From the NCBI RefSeq assembly GCF_029952445.1, contig NZ_JAQPPK010000023.1, forward strand, positions 1 through 64,000: 64,000 nt of DNA. Direction: 5' to 3'. Positions 54,329 to 62,435 of this stretch are shown here, one piece after another. The first letter of the stretch is position 1; each line of letters begins with the position of its first letter. The translations under genes were made by a program, and so were the position numbers. A model generated the notes under the pieces. That model worked only from the letters and a program-made list of their open reading frames with translations, did no database searches and was not told the DNA's origin. This stretch comes from Paenarthrobacter nitroguajacolicus (GTDB lineage: Bacteria; Actinomycetota; Actinomycetes; Actinomycetales; Micrococcaceae).

Positions 54329-54447
54329 CCAAACCGGCCACCCGGCGTCGGGCGTCTTGGGTAGGAAGTCCCCGCAAAGGTGATAGTTCCATCACGGAAA
54401 AGGGCATTTGGTATCCCAGGAGCACCAGACGCGACTACCATTGGTAG

Positions 54448-54960
54448 GTGCTTTCTCCGATTACCGTCCGTCCCGCCCTGCCTGAAGACTACGACGCCGT
54501 TGCCCGCATCACGCAGGATTCCTACGTCACCGCGGGGTACTACGGCGACGCCGACCACCCGTACCTGCAGAAGCTCCAGGACGTGGCCGGACGCGCGGAG
54601 CATGCTGAGATTTTGGTGGCAGAGCGTAACGGCGAGGTGATCGGATCCGTTACGGCAGCTCCGGCAGGCGGCGGTTTCTCGGACATCGGACTCGAGGACG
54701 AATTGGAATTGCGCACCCTCGTTGTGGATCCCGCAGTCCAGCGCTCAGGTGCGGGCCGCGCCTTGGTGCAGGCCGTCGTCGACCAGGCGAAGTCGATGGA
54801 CGGGATTAAGGCTGTGTCGCTGACCACCGGGGCCACCTGGGAAAGCGCCAACGCCCTGTACGCCCGGACCGGATTCGACCGTGCACCCCACCGTGACTGG
54901 TTTGTTCCGGGTACCGACATAAAACTGTTCGTTTACAGGCTCGAGCTCGGGCAGTCATAA
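54448..54960 (+). CDS. GNAT family N-acetyltransferase
   Basis: A 170-residue acetyltransferase. It shows the GNAT pattern: ITVRPALPEDYDAVARI at the start, the beta-4 strand LRTLVVDP, the acetyl-CoA loop VQRSGAGRALVQAVVDQA, and ANALYARTGFDRAP near the end. The start is GTG 54448. The acceptor substrate is unknown. It is followed 55 bases later by a RidA gene in the same direction. Confidence 0.88.
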   Translation: MLSPITVRPALPEDYDAVARITQDSYVTAGYYGDADHPYLQKLQDVAGRAEHAEILVAERNGEVIGSVTAAPAGGGFSDIGLEDELELRTLVVDPAVQRSGAGRALVQAVVDQAKSMDGIKAVSLTTGATWESANALYARTGFDRAPHRDWFVPGTDIKLFVYRLELGQS

Positions 54961-55015
54961 AGTTTCCTTCGAAGCGTCGGTCACCGGGCCGGTCGCAACG
55001 ACAGGAAGGCGCGGC

Positions 55016-55396
55016 ATGCGCAAGACATTCGGCACGGGTTCGGTCTGGGAACAGACCCTTGGCTACTCCCGCGCAGTCCAGGTGGACAACACCCTCTTCA
55101 TTTCGGCCACGGCCGCCTCGGGACCTGATGGAATTGTGGGCGACGACTTCTACTCGCAGACCAAGTACATCCTGGAAAAACTCGGCACGGTCCTGGAGGA
55201 CGCCGGGTTCTCCTACGAAGACGTGGTGCAGTCCAAGCTGTACCTGACCGACATCAGCAAGTGGGAAGACGCCGGACGCGCGCACGGCGAAGTCTTCGGC
55301 GAGATCCGCCCGACGCTTTCCTTGGTGCACGTCCTGCCGTTCCTGGACCCGCAGATGCTCGTGGAAATCGAACTCGTAGCCCAAAAGTCCGCATAG
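55016..55396 (+). CDS. RidA/YjgF family protein
   Basis: A 126-residue RidA-family protein, typically a trimer that deaminates reactive enamines/imines released by PLP enzymes. It has the fold landmarks SRAVQVDNTLFISATAA, LEDAGFSYEDVVQSKLYLTD and a C-terminal MLVEIELVA. The catalytic Arg of canonical RidA (RxxxxV near the trimer cleft) is not clearly aligned here, so it may belong to a divergent Rid subgroup. AGGAAGG precedes the ATG. Confidence 0.85.
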   Translation: MRKTFGTGSVWEQTLGYSRAVQVDNTLFISATAASGPDGIVGDDFYSQTKYILEKLGTVLEDAGFSYEDVVQSKLYLTDISKWEDAGRAHGEVFGEIRPTLSLVHVLPFLDPQMLVEIELVAQKSA

Positions 55397-55403
55397 CCCC
55401 ACA

Positions 55404-55469
55404 CCCAACTGGGTGACAGCAACTGCTCCACTGACACCTCATTGGAGCAGTTGCTGTTACCCAGTTGGG
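55404..55469. terminator. Long bidirectional hairpin between ridA-like and response regulator genes
   Basis: A 27-base arm starting CCCAACTGGGTGACAGCAAC (55404-55430) pairs with 55443-55469 with a single G/T wobble and a 12-base loop. It fills the gap between convergent genes and touches the response regulator stop codon. No T-run follows. The length suggests either a strong terminator or a REP-like palindromic element. Confidence 0.75.
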
Positions 55470-56129
55470 TCAGCCCGGGACGCCGTACCGGTGTTCCGGG
55501 CGGCCGGTGCTTCCGTAGCGCAGTTGGATTTCGACGGCGCCATCGTCAGCGAGCGAGGACAGGTACCTTTGCGCTGTGGCCCGAGAGACACCGACCCGTT
55601 CAGCGACTTCGGCAGCGGAATACTGTTCGCCGGGGACCAGTGATTCCAGGACTGCAGCCTCCGTGGCGGAGCGTGGCTTGGCCGCCGGGGCAACGTCTCC
55701 GGGAATCAGGGAGCGCTTGGCCCGTTCAATGGTGGTCTGGTCAACGGCCGTTTGCTGTGCCAGGATCCGGCGGTAGCGCGCATAGGACCTAAGCTGCTGG
55801 GACAAGGACTCGGCGGTAAAGGGCTTAAGCATGTACCCCAATGCACCCCGGCGGAACGCCACCTTGATGGACTGGGCATCGGAGGCAGCCGTGAGCATAA
55901 TGCCGTCCACGTCCAACTGCCCGAGGAGGTCAAGGCCGGACCCATCAGGCAGGTAGACATCCAGCAGTACAAGATCGGGCCGCAAGCTGTGGATCGCCTG
56001 CAGGGCCTGGGAAACGGACCCCGCCGGGGCGAGCGCCATGAACCCCGCCACTGAGTCCACATAAGCTGCATGGAGTCTTGCCACGTGGAAGTCGTCATCC
56101 ACGATCAGCACCCTCAAATCCTCAGCCAC
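55470..56129 (-). CDS. Response regulator, CitB/DcuR type
   Basis: A 219-residue regulator. The receiver domain (LRVLIVDDDFHVARLHAAYV) has phospho-acceptor Asp57 in LVLLDVYLPDGSG and the conserved Lys in YMLKPF. A linker leads to a C-terminal helix-turn-helix (YSAAEVAERVGVSRATAQRYL), as in CitB/DctR regulators of carboxylate uptake. The histidine kinase upstream overlaps it by 8 bases. The divergent citrate transporter is the obvious target. Confidence 0.93.
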   Translation of the reverse strand: MAEDLRVLIVDDDFHVARLHAAYVDSVAGFMALAPAGSVSQALQAIHSLRPDLVLLDVYLPDGSGLDLLGQLDVDGIMLTAASDAQSIKVAFRRGALGYMLKPFTAESLSQQLRSYARYRRILAQQTAVDQTTIERAKRSLIPGDVAPAAKPRSATEAAVLESLVPGEQYSAAEVAERVGVSRATAQRYLSSLADDGAVEIQLRYGSTGRPEHRYGVPG

Positions 56130-57852
56130 CGTTATCCTCCCTCATCGTTGACCCCGCCTGTGCTGTGCCGCTACCAGTTCCGGTGCTGTCCATGACTCCG
56201 GGGATGGTGGCCATGAACACCGCGCCGGGCCCGCCCGCTGTGCCCCGTTCCAGGACCCGGACATCACCACCGCGTCGACGCGCAAGCTGCCGCACCAAGG
56301 CCAGCCCCAAACCTTGTCCGGCTCCCGGACGAACCGGTTGGTCCGACGTCGTGAACCCTTCAGCGAAAACCTCCTCAGGTTCCAGGTTCCCAAGCCCGTC
56401 CCCGGAGTCGGCCACCACGATGTGAAGGGCGCCGCCGTCGCCGCTTTGCTCGTCCAGCAGTTCGATGTCCACCCAGCGCTCTGCGGCAGAACCGGCGACG
56501 GCGGCGCTCACCGCGTTATCAATCAGGTTGCCGAGCACTGTGGTGACGTCCTGGGGATCGGCCACATGTCCACGGACCAGGGTTTCGGGGCCGATGCGCA
56601 GGGCCACGCCGCGTTCGGAAGCTTCCACGCCCTTCGCGCCAACGAAGGCCTGGAGATAGGGATCCTGCAGGAGTTCGGCTTGCTCCACCGGGAATTTCAG
56701 GGGCCCGGTGGCAGAGATCCTGGCCAAGTACTCCTTGGCGGAATCGTGCTGGCCGATACTCATGAACCCCGCAATGGTGTGCAACTGGTTGGCGAATTCA
56801 TGACGCTGCGCCCGGAGCGCCGTGGACATCGTGCCCACCGCATCCAGTTGCCGGGTCAGTTGCTGCAATTCGGTGCGGTCACGAAGCATGACCACCCAGC
56901 CGAGGTCTTCCTTCCGGTGCCAGGCTTTGCGGGCGCTTGCCACCAGGACCCGTCCGCCGGCCACGATTTCCACGGCTTCGGCGTCTTGCGCTGCGGGTCG
57001 CGTCAGCTGTTTGAGTTGCTCCGGGACGTTCGCCGACGTCCAGTCCTGGCCCGTGGCATCCGGCATGTCCAGGAGCCGGGCTGCGGCTGCGTTGAACACG
57101 GAGATGCGGCCATCGGCGGCGATGCCGATCACGCCATCATCAACACCTTGAAGGACCGCCACTTGGTCGTGCACCAAGGTGCTGATCTCCTCGGGTTCGA
57201 GTCCGAGCGTGAGCCGCTGGAGGCGCCGGCGGAGGAGGAAGGAAGCGAGGACGCCGGCCAGGAGCGCACCACCAGCCGTCAGGGCAATGGGTGCGATGTC
57301 GCGCCCCAGACTCTTGGTCAGCGATTCCATGGAGTAGCCCACGCTGACTTCGCCCACTATTGTTGCGGCGTTGTCGGGGGAGTAGACCGGGACTTTGGCG
57401 CCGGCCGAAGGCCCGAGCGTCCCTGTGTTCCGCGTGGTGATCTCCTCGCCGGCAAGGGCCACGGAGGGATCGGTGCTGACCCGTTCGCCGAGCCGTGCCA
57501 GGTCCGGGTGTGCCAGCCGAAGTCCTGTTTCATCCGTGATGACGACGAACAATGCGCCTGTCCGGACCCGGGCTGCTTCCGCTGCTGCTTGGAGGGGGCC
57601 GGCAGCGAGGACGTCGGGCGGCGGAGTGCCTTCCTCTTTGCTGATGGCCTGGACGTCGGCGCGGACATCCGGATCTGCGGCCACCGTCCTGGCCAGGGTC
57701 AGGGCCTGGTTTTCGGCCTCGTCGCCAATCCGTTCATAGACAAGCCAAGCATGGACCACGCCACTGAGCAGGACCACCAGCAGCACTACTCCGAGTTGGA
57801 GGAGGAGCGTCTGGGTGGAAAAGCGCATGCTGACTCTGCTGCTACGGGGCAC
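56122..57852 (-). CDS. Sensor histidine kinase, CitA/DcuS type
   Basis: A 576-residue membrane sensor. Membrane segment 1 (LGVVLLVVLLSGVVHAWLVY), an extracellular PDC/PAS-like ligand domain of about 130 residues, and membrane segment 2 (LTAGGALLAGVLASFLL) come first. Next are a cytoplasmic PAS domain (GVDDGVIGIAADGRISVFNA), the phospho-acceptor box QRHEFANQLHT with His351, and an ATPase domain (DNAVSAAVAG, ADSGDGLG, GAGQGLGLALVRQLA). The HEF-N box is characteristic of citrate/dicarboxylate sensors. GTG 57850-57852 has AAGGAG ahead; GTG 57858 is an alternative. It is divergent from the CitMHS gene, so citrate or a related acid is the likely signal. Confidence 0.93.
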   Translation of the reverse strand: MPRSSRVSMRFSTQTLLLQLGVVLLVVLLSGVVHAWLVYERIGDEAENQALTLARTVAADPDVRADVQAISKEEGTPPPDVLAAGPLQAAAEAARVRTGALFVVITDETGLRLAHPDLARLGERVSTDPSVALAGEEITTRNTGTLGPSAGAKVPVYSPDNAATIVGEVSVGYSMESLTKSLGRDIAPIALTAGGALLAGVLASFLLRRRLQRLTLGLEPEEISTLVHDQVAVLQGVDDGVIGIAADGRISVFNAAAARLLDMPDATGQDWTSANVPEQLKQLTRPAAQDAEAVEIVAGGRVLVASARKAWHRKEDLGWVVMLRDRTELQQLTRQLDAVGTMSTALRAQRHEFANQLHTIAGFMSIGQHDSAKEYLARISATGPLKFPVEQAELLQDPYLQAFVGAKGVEASERGVALRIGPETLVRGHVADPQDVTTVLGNLIDNAVSAAVAGSAAERWVDIELLDEQSGDGGALHIVVADSGDGLGNLEPEEVFAEGFTTSDQPVRPGAGQGLGLALVRQLARRRGGDVRVLERGTAGGPGAVFMATIPGVMDSTGTGSGTAQAGSTMREDNGG

Positions 57853-58026
57853 CTTCACTCCTTTCCTCCAGATCCATTGAAGCACTGAGCACAATGCGCA
57901 AAACGTTCGCAACGAGCAGTATTCCCAACAATTCCCGGAAACCCCTCCGCGTGACGGAGGCCACCATATTGTCTGTAGTGCGCATCACACCGACGTGGCG
58001 CCATTCACAGTAGTAAGGAGCCGGCC
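57853..58026. promoter_or_regulatory. Divergent promoter region of the citrate sensor and transporter
   Basis: This 174-base gap contains the palindrome CCTCCG-cgtga-CGGAGG at 57944-57960, roughly midway between the divergent genes. It is a candidate response-regulator site. AAGGAG at 58015-58020 is the ribosome site for the transporter GTG. Confidence 0.45.
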
Positions 58027-59526
58027 GTGCTGGTTTTGCTTGGATTCGCAATGATTGCGGTATTCATGGTCCTGATCATGACCAAAAAGTTGACGCCCGT
58101 CCTGGCGCTGATCATCGTCCCCACCATCTTTGGCCTTTTCGCCGGAGCAGGTCTCGGAATCGGCCCCATGGTCATGGACTCCATGAAGTCCATGACCTCC
58201 ACTGCCGCGCTCCTCATGTTCGCCATCATCTACTTTGGCCTCATGATCGACGTCGGACTCTTCGACCCGCTGGTCAAGTTCATCCTCCGCAAGCTGGGTA
58301 ATGACCCCGCCAAGGTTGTCCTGGGCACCGCGATCCTTGCCGCCGCGGTTTCCCTCGATGGAGACGGCTCCACCACCTTCATCCTCACTACAGCCGCCAT
58401 GCTGCCGGTGTACCTGCGCCTGAAGATGAGCCCCGTTGTCCTCACCTGCGTGGCCGGCCTGGCCAACGGCACCATGAACATCCTGCCCTGGGGCGGCCCC
58501 ACCGCGCGTGCTGCCACCGCCCTGAAGCTCGATGTCAACGACGTCTTCGTCCCGATGGTTCCTTCCCTGATCGTCGGCCTTATCGTGGTGCTGGTCTTCT
58601 CCTGGCTGCTGGGCCTGCAGGAACGCAACCGCCTGCGCACCGTAGCCCCCGAAATCTGGGGTGAAGTGGCAGATCCCTCTGAAGCGTTCGACGGCGGCAC
58701 CGGCCGCGGCGGTGCAGTTGCCGCCGGTTCGGGCTCAGGTTCGGGTAGGGGCCGCTTCGGCTTCGGACGCACCGGATCGCCCACAGCAGGCAAGCCGGGC
58801 ACCGGCGGAGGCTCCGGCGTCGTGGTCCTTGAACGTCCCGAAACCCTGGTTGACGACCACGACACCGCCATGGCAGACACCGCCCTGGACCCCAACCGCA
58901 CCACGCTGCGTCCCAAGCTGTTCTGGTTCAACCTGGCACTTACCGTTGCCGTCATGGTGACCCTGGTGGCCAACATCGTTCCGCTGCCGTTCGTCTTCAT
59001 GGTTGGTTCGGCCATCGCCCTCCTCGTGAACTTCCCCAAGGTCAAGGACCAGGGCGCACAGTTGATTGCCCACGCCCCATCGATCGTTGCCGTGGTCAGC
59101 ATGGTCATGGCCGCCGCAGTCCTCACCGGCGTGTTGAACGGTACCGGCATGGTCAAGGCGATGTCCGAATGGCTCGTCCAGATCATTCCTGCTGACATGG
59201 GCCCGTTCATGGCGGTTATCACCGGCGTCCTGAGCATCCCGATGACGTTCTTCATGAGCAACGATGCCTTCTACTTCGGCGTCCTGCCGGTCCTGAGCGA
59301 AACCGCCGCCCACTACGGCGTTGGAGCGGCGGACATGGCCCGCGCTTCCATCACTGGCCAGCCGTTCCACCTGCAGAGCCCGCTGGTTCCGGCGATCCTC
59401 CTGCTGGTGTCGCTGGCCAAGGTGGACCTGGGCGACCACCACAAGAAGGTCCTGTGGCGCACCGCGGTCATCTCGATCGTCATGCTGGCCGTAGGTGTCC
59501 TGACGGGAGCAATCGGCATCGGCTAA
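58027..59526 (+). CDS. Citrate:metal/H+ symporter (CitMHS family)
   Basis: A 499-residue transporter of the CitMHS family, taking up citrate complexed with Mg2+, Ca2+ or other divalent ions. It has about 12 membrane segments, with AVSLDGDGSTTFILTTAAML and LANGTMNILPWGGPTARAA typical of the family in the first half and FFMSNDAFYFGVLPVL in the second. A long Gly/Ser/Arg-rich cytoplasmic loop (about 225-275) splits the two halves and is low-complexity. The start is GTG 58027 with AAGGAG 6 bases upstream. Regulation by the divergent CitA/CitB-type pair is likely. Confidence 0.93.
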   Translation: MLVLLGFAMIAVFMVLIMTKKLTPVLALIIVPTIFGLFAGAGLGIGPMVMDSMKSMTSTAALLMFAIIYFGLMIDVGLFDPLVKFILRKLGNDPAKVVLGTAILAAAVSLDGDGSTTFILTTAAMLPVYLRLKMSPVVLTCVAGLANGTMNILPWGGPTARAATALKLDVNDVFVPMVPSLIVGLIVVLVFSWLLGLQERNRLRTVAPEIWGEVADPSEAFDGGTGRGGAVAAGSGSGSGRGRFGFGRTGSPTAGKPGTGGGSGVVVLERPETLVDDHDTAMADTALDPNRTTLRPKLFWFNLALTVAVMVTLVANIVPLPFVFMVGSAIALLVNFPKVKDQGAQLIAHAPSIVAVVSMVMAAAVLTGVLNGTGMVKAMSEWLVQIIPADMGPFMAVITGVLSIPMTFFMSNDAFYFGVLPVLSETAAHYGVGAADMARASITGQPFHLQSPLVPAILLLVSLAKVDLGDHHKKVLWRTAVISIVMLAVGVLTGAIGIG

Positions 59527-59530
59527 GCAC

Positions 59531-59561
59531 CACAGCTCAGAAGCAGCACAGCTCAGAAGCA
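59531..59561. repeat. 16-bp tandem duplication after the citrate transporter
   Basis: CACAGCTCAGAAGCA occurs at 59531-59545 and again at 59547-59561, directly after the transporter stop codon. It is a simple local duplication. Confidence 0.85.
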
Positions 59562-59568
59562 CCACTGC

Positions 59569-59614
59569 AAATGATCAGCCTGCCGGGTTTGTTGCCTGGC
59601 AGGTCTGGTCATTT
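59569..59614. terminator. Terminator hairpin between citrate transporter and LCP genes
   Basis: AAATGATCAGCCTGCCGGG pairs imperfectly with CCTGGCAGGTCTGGTCATTT across a 7-base loop. The A- and T-rich stem ends provide a short U-tract on either strand. It overlaps the last codons of the LCP gene, and the two genes converge. Confidence 0.6.
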
Positions 59615-61089
59615 GCCGTTTGGCTGGGAATGCTTCCCTGTGCCGGGGCCTGGACGGGTTTGTCGCCGGAAGCGAAGTCCTCACCGGCGTAGAGCTGGAC
59701 GCCTTCGATCCCGGTGACCTCCTGGACGCTGGTGGCCGGCAATCCGAACATTGCGGCGATATCGGCGGCGACATCCTCGAAACCGGCCTGGTAGTAGACC
59801 ATGGTTTGCGCCTGGGGCTGTGCCTGCAGCCGGGTTGTCTTGGTGTAACCAGCGGCGGCCAGGGTCTCAGCGATGGCATTGCTGCGGCCCGTTACCGAGG
59901 TTCCGTTGGCAACGGATACCGGCTGGAGTGCCTTGTCGAACGATGGCTTGGCCGGCGGACTGGACGCCTCGGCAGGGGGAGTCCCACCCTGGCTGAGGTC
60001 CGCGCTGTGCTGCAGGGCCGAGAAAAGTTGTGAAGCAGCCGGTTCCGCCAAAGCCAGCCTGTTGGGATCCGAGGGCGCGGGCACGGTGGGCACAGTGATG
60101 AAGTTGACCTTCGCGGGGTCGATGTTCTTCAGGCGGTCCGCGATGGTCAGCAGCGCGGGAACCGAAGACAATCCCGTATCCACGGTGAGGTTGCTGGTCA
60201 TGGTGTCGGCGATGTCCAGCACTTTCTGCGGGTTGGTCAACGTGCCCTCGGATTTGAGCTTGCGGACCAACGAGCCAAGGAAGGCCTGCTGGGCCTGGAT
60301 CCGGCCCAGGTCCCCGCCGTCTGCGAAAGCGTGCCGGGTGCGCAGGAAAGCCAACGCCTGTTCTCCTTGCACTTGCGAGGTTCCCTTGGGAAGGCGCAGC
60401 CCGGAATCGGGATCGTCCACGGCGGAATTGACGCACACATCCACACCTCCCACCTTGGTGGAGAGTTCCTTGACGGCATTGAAATCCGCCATCATGAAGT
60501 GATCGATTTCCAAGCCGGTGAGCTTGTTGACGGTATCGACGGCACAGCCGATCCCGGCCTCAGCCATCGCGCTGTTTATCATCGCGTCCGTACGGGCAGC
60601 ATGCTGCTGATTCGTGGCCTGGTCCTTGCATTCAGGTACGTCCACCATGAGGTCACGCGGAAAACTGATGACGTTGACGTTTTTGTTGTCCGCGGAGATA
60701 TCCACCAGCATCATGACGTCCGATTGGCCGTAACCGGAGGACTGGTCCGCCGTGCCGTACTGGCTGTTCTTACCGCTGCGGGTGTCACTTCCAAGGACCA
60801 GGATCTGAAGCCGGTCCTTGCGGTCATCCACCGGCCCTTCGGTGCGGGTACCTCCGGCGCCCAGCGCACTCGTTGAGATATTGGACTGCAACCGCCACAG
60901 CCAATACCCACCGAAGCACAGCACCGCGAGCAAAACAGCGGCTGTCACAAGGACGCCGAGCCTTAGCCAGCGGCGACGCTTACGGGGTGGGGCATCGAGG
61001 CTTCCGTCAACCAGCCTGCCCTGACCGGGGTAGGCAGCAAGGGCTGGATCGGAGCGGTGGGGGTCGGGACTTTCGTGACGACCTTGCAC
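59575..61089 (-). CDS. LytR-CpsA-Psr (LCP) family protein with LytR_C domain
   Basis: A 504-residue cell-envelope enzyme. A cytoplasmic Pro/Arg-rich tail and one membrane segment (about 41-65, LGVLVTAAVLLAVLCFGGYW) precede the extracellular LCP domain (about 90-310: LGSDTRSG, VNVISFPRDLMVD, LKSEGTLTNPQKVLD-type end). A C-terminal LytR_C domain (about 390-480) follows. LCP enzymes transfer secondary wall polymers such as teichoic acids, or arabinogalactan in mycobacteria, to peptidoglycan. The start is GTG 61087-61089 with AGGAAAGG ahead. The attached polymer in this organism is unknown. Confidence 0.92.
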   Translation of the reverse strand: MQGRHESPDPHRSDPALAAYPGQGRLVDGSLDAPPRKRRRWLRLGVLVTAAVLLAVLCFGGYWLWRLQSNISTSALGAGGTRTEGPVDDRKDRLQILVLGSDTRSGKNSQYGTADQSSGYGQSDVMMLVDISADNKNVNVISFPRDLMVDVPECKDQATNQQHAARTDAMINSAMAEAGIGCAVDTVNKLTGLEIDHFMMADFNAVKELSTKVGGVDVCVNSAVDDPDSGLRLPKGTSQVQGEQALAFLRTRHAFADGGDLGRIQAQQAFLGSLVRKLKSEGTLTNPQKVLDIADTMTSNLTVDTGLSSVPALLTIADRLKNIDPAKVNFITVPTVPAPSDPNRLALAEPAASQLFSALQHSADLSQGGTPPAEASSPPAKPSFDKALQPVSVANGTSVTGRSNAIAETLAAAGYTKTTRLQAQPQAQTMVYYQAGFEDVAADIAAMFGLPATSVQEVTGIEGVQLYAGEDFASGDKPVQAPAQGSIPSQTANDQTCQATNPAG

Positions 61090-61193
61090 AGGGCCGGCCT
61101 TTCCTAGGGGTCAGAAGCGGTCCATGTTACTGAGCGATTCTGGGAACTTCCCCTATCGTCCTGCCGTTCAGTTTGCGGGAATATCATGGCCTG

Positions 61194-62072
61194 GTGCCAC
61201 CACTTGAACTCCTTGGCAGTGCCTGGCGAATGGACTGGGCAGCCCTCGCAATGATCAGCATGTTTGGCGTGCTTTACGGCCTTGGAATCAGGGCCGCCAG
61301 CAGGAACGGGCATACGTGGCCGCTCTGGCGGACACTGGCCTTCTACGTTCCGGGTCTGGGATCCATGGCCCTGCTCACCTGCGGATTTACCGGCGTTTAC
61401 AGCGCCGACCTTCGCTGGGCGTTCACCGTCAAAGTCTCCCTGCTCCTGTTCGTTGTGCCCCTGCTGTTGGGCCTGGGCCGGCCCATCACCCTCGCCCGGG
61501 CGGCCTTGCCCGCCAGGGGCATCGCGGTGCTGAACAAAGTGCTGGCCCACCGTGTTGTGCGCTTCTTCAGCAATTCGCTGGTCGCCCCGCTCCTGGGTTT
61601 GGCACTCTTCTCCACCTTCCTGACCCCGGCATTCCACACATTGCGCGCTGATCCCGTGGCCGAAACGCTGTTGACGATTGGCATACCGCTGCTTGGCCTC
61701 CTGATGGCACTGCCCATCATCGAAGAAGCGGACTTCCAGCGCTCCAGCGTCTACATCACCTTGGAGTTCGTGTTCGTTTTCATCGAACTCCTCGTCGATG
61801 CCGTGCCGGGGATCCTGCTGCGCCTCAACGGTCAGGTCCTCGACCATGTCACTACCACCGGGGCCATGCTTGGGTGGTTCCCGGACCCGCTGCGCGACCA
61901 GCAATTGGCCGGGGATGCGCTGTGGTTCATCTGCGAAATCGTCGACCTGCCCCTGATCATCCTGATGTTCATCCGGTTTTCGCGGAGCGATAAACGCGAG
62001 GCACGCGGTTTCGATGAGCTCACTGACGCGCAACTGGACCAGTTGAACGCGGAGCACCTGCATCGGCGCTGA
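61194..62072 (+). CDS. ctaG: Cytochrome c oxidase assembly protein (CtaG/Caa3 type)
   Basis: A 292-residue membrane protein with about seven segments, matching the actinobacterial CtaG (caa3_CtaG) family. Typical landmarks are GLGIRAASRNGHTWPLWRTL, the first half with LPARGIAVLNKVLAHRVV, and LFSTFLTPAFHTLRADPV. The family helps assemble or insert copper into cytochrome oxidase. The start is uncertain: GTG 61194 is preceded by TATCAT six bases upstream, which would make a leaderless message; TTG 61173 in frame is an alternative adding seven residues. Confidence 0.83.
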   Translation: MPPLELLGSAWRMDWAALAMISMFGVLYGLGIRAASRNGHTWPLWRTLAFYVPGLGSMALLTCGFTGVYSADLRWAFTVKVSLLLFVVPLLLGLGRPITLARAALPARGIAVLNKVLAHRVVRFFSNSLVAPLLGLALFSTFLTPAFHTLRADPVAETLLTIGIPLLGLLMALPIIEEADFQRSSVYITLEFVFVFIELLVDAVPGILLRLNGQVLDHVTTTGAMLGWFPDPLRDQQLAGDALWFICEIVDLPLIILMFIRFSRSDKREARGFDELTDAQLDQLNAEHLHRR

Positions 62073-62133
62073 AGCCCGCGCCCAGCCCAGTAGACTGGTT
62101 CGGAAAACCAATTGAACTTTGCAGGGGAGATCC

Positions 62134-62430
62134 ATGGCTGCGATCAACCGTGACGACGTCGCGCATCTTGCGCGTCTGGCTCACATTGAAATGAGTGCCG
62201 AAGAACTGGACAGGATGGCTGTTGAACTTGCTGTCATCGTGGATTCGGTGAAGAGCGTCAGCGAGGCTGCCGGGGATGACGTCCCGGCCACATCGCACCC
62301 GATTCCGTTGACCAACGTGTTCCGCGAAGACGTCGTGGGGCACACGTTCACGGCCGAGCAGGCATTGTCAGGCGCGCCGGATGCCTACGAGAACCGTTTC
62401 AAGGTCCCGGCAATCCTGGATGAGGACTGA
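62134..62430 (+). CDS. gatC: Asp/Glu-tRNA amidotransferase subunit C
   Basis: A 98-residue GatC, the small subunit of the GatCAB complex that converts Glu-tRNA(Gln) and Asp-tRNA(Asn) to Gln- and Asn-t[23 protein letters not shown] and the C-terminal [10 protein letters not shown] are family features. ATG 62134 follows AGGGGAGA. gatA begins 6 bases after the stop. Confidence 0.95.
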   Translation: MAAINRDDVAHLARLAHIEMSAEELDRMAVELAVIVDSVKSVSEAAGDDVPATSHPIPLTNVFREDVVGHTFTAEQALSGAPDAYENRFKVPAILDED

Positions 62431-62435
62431 TCACC

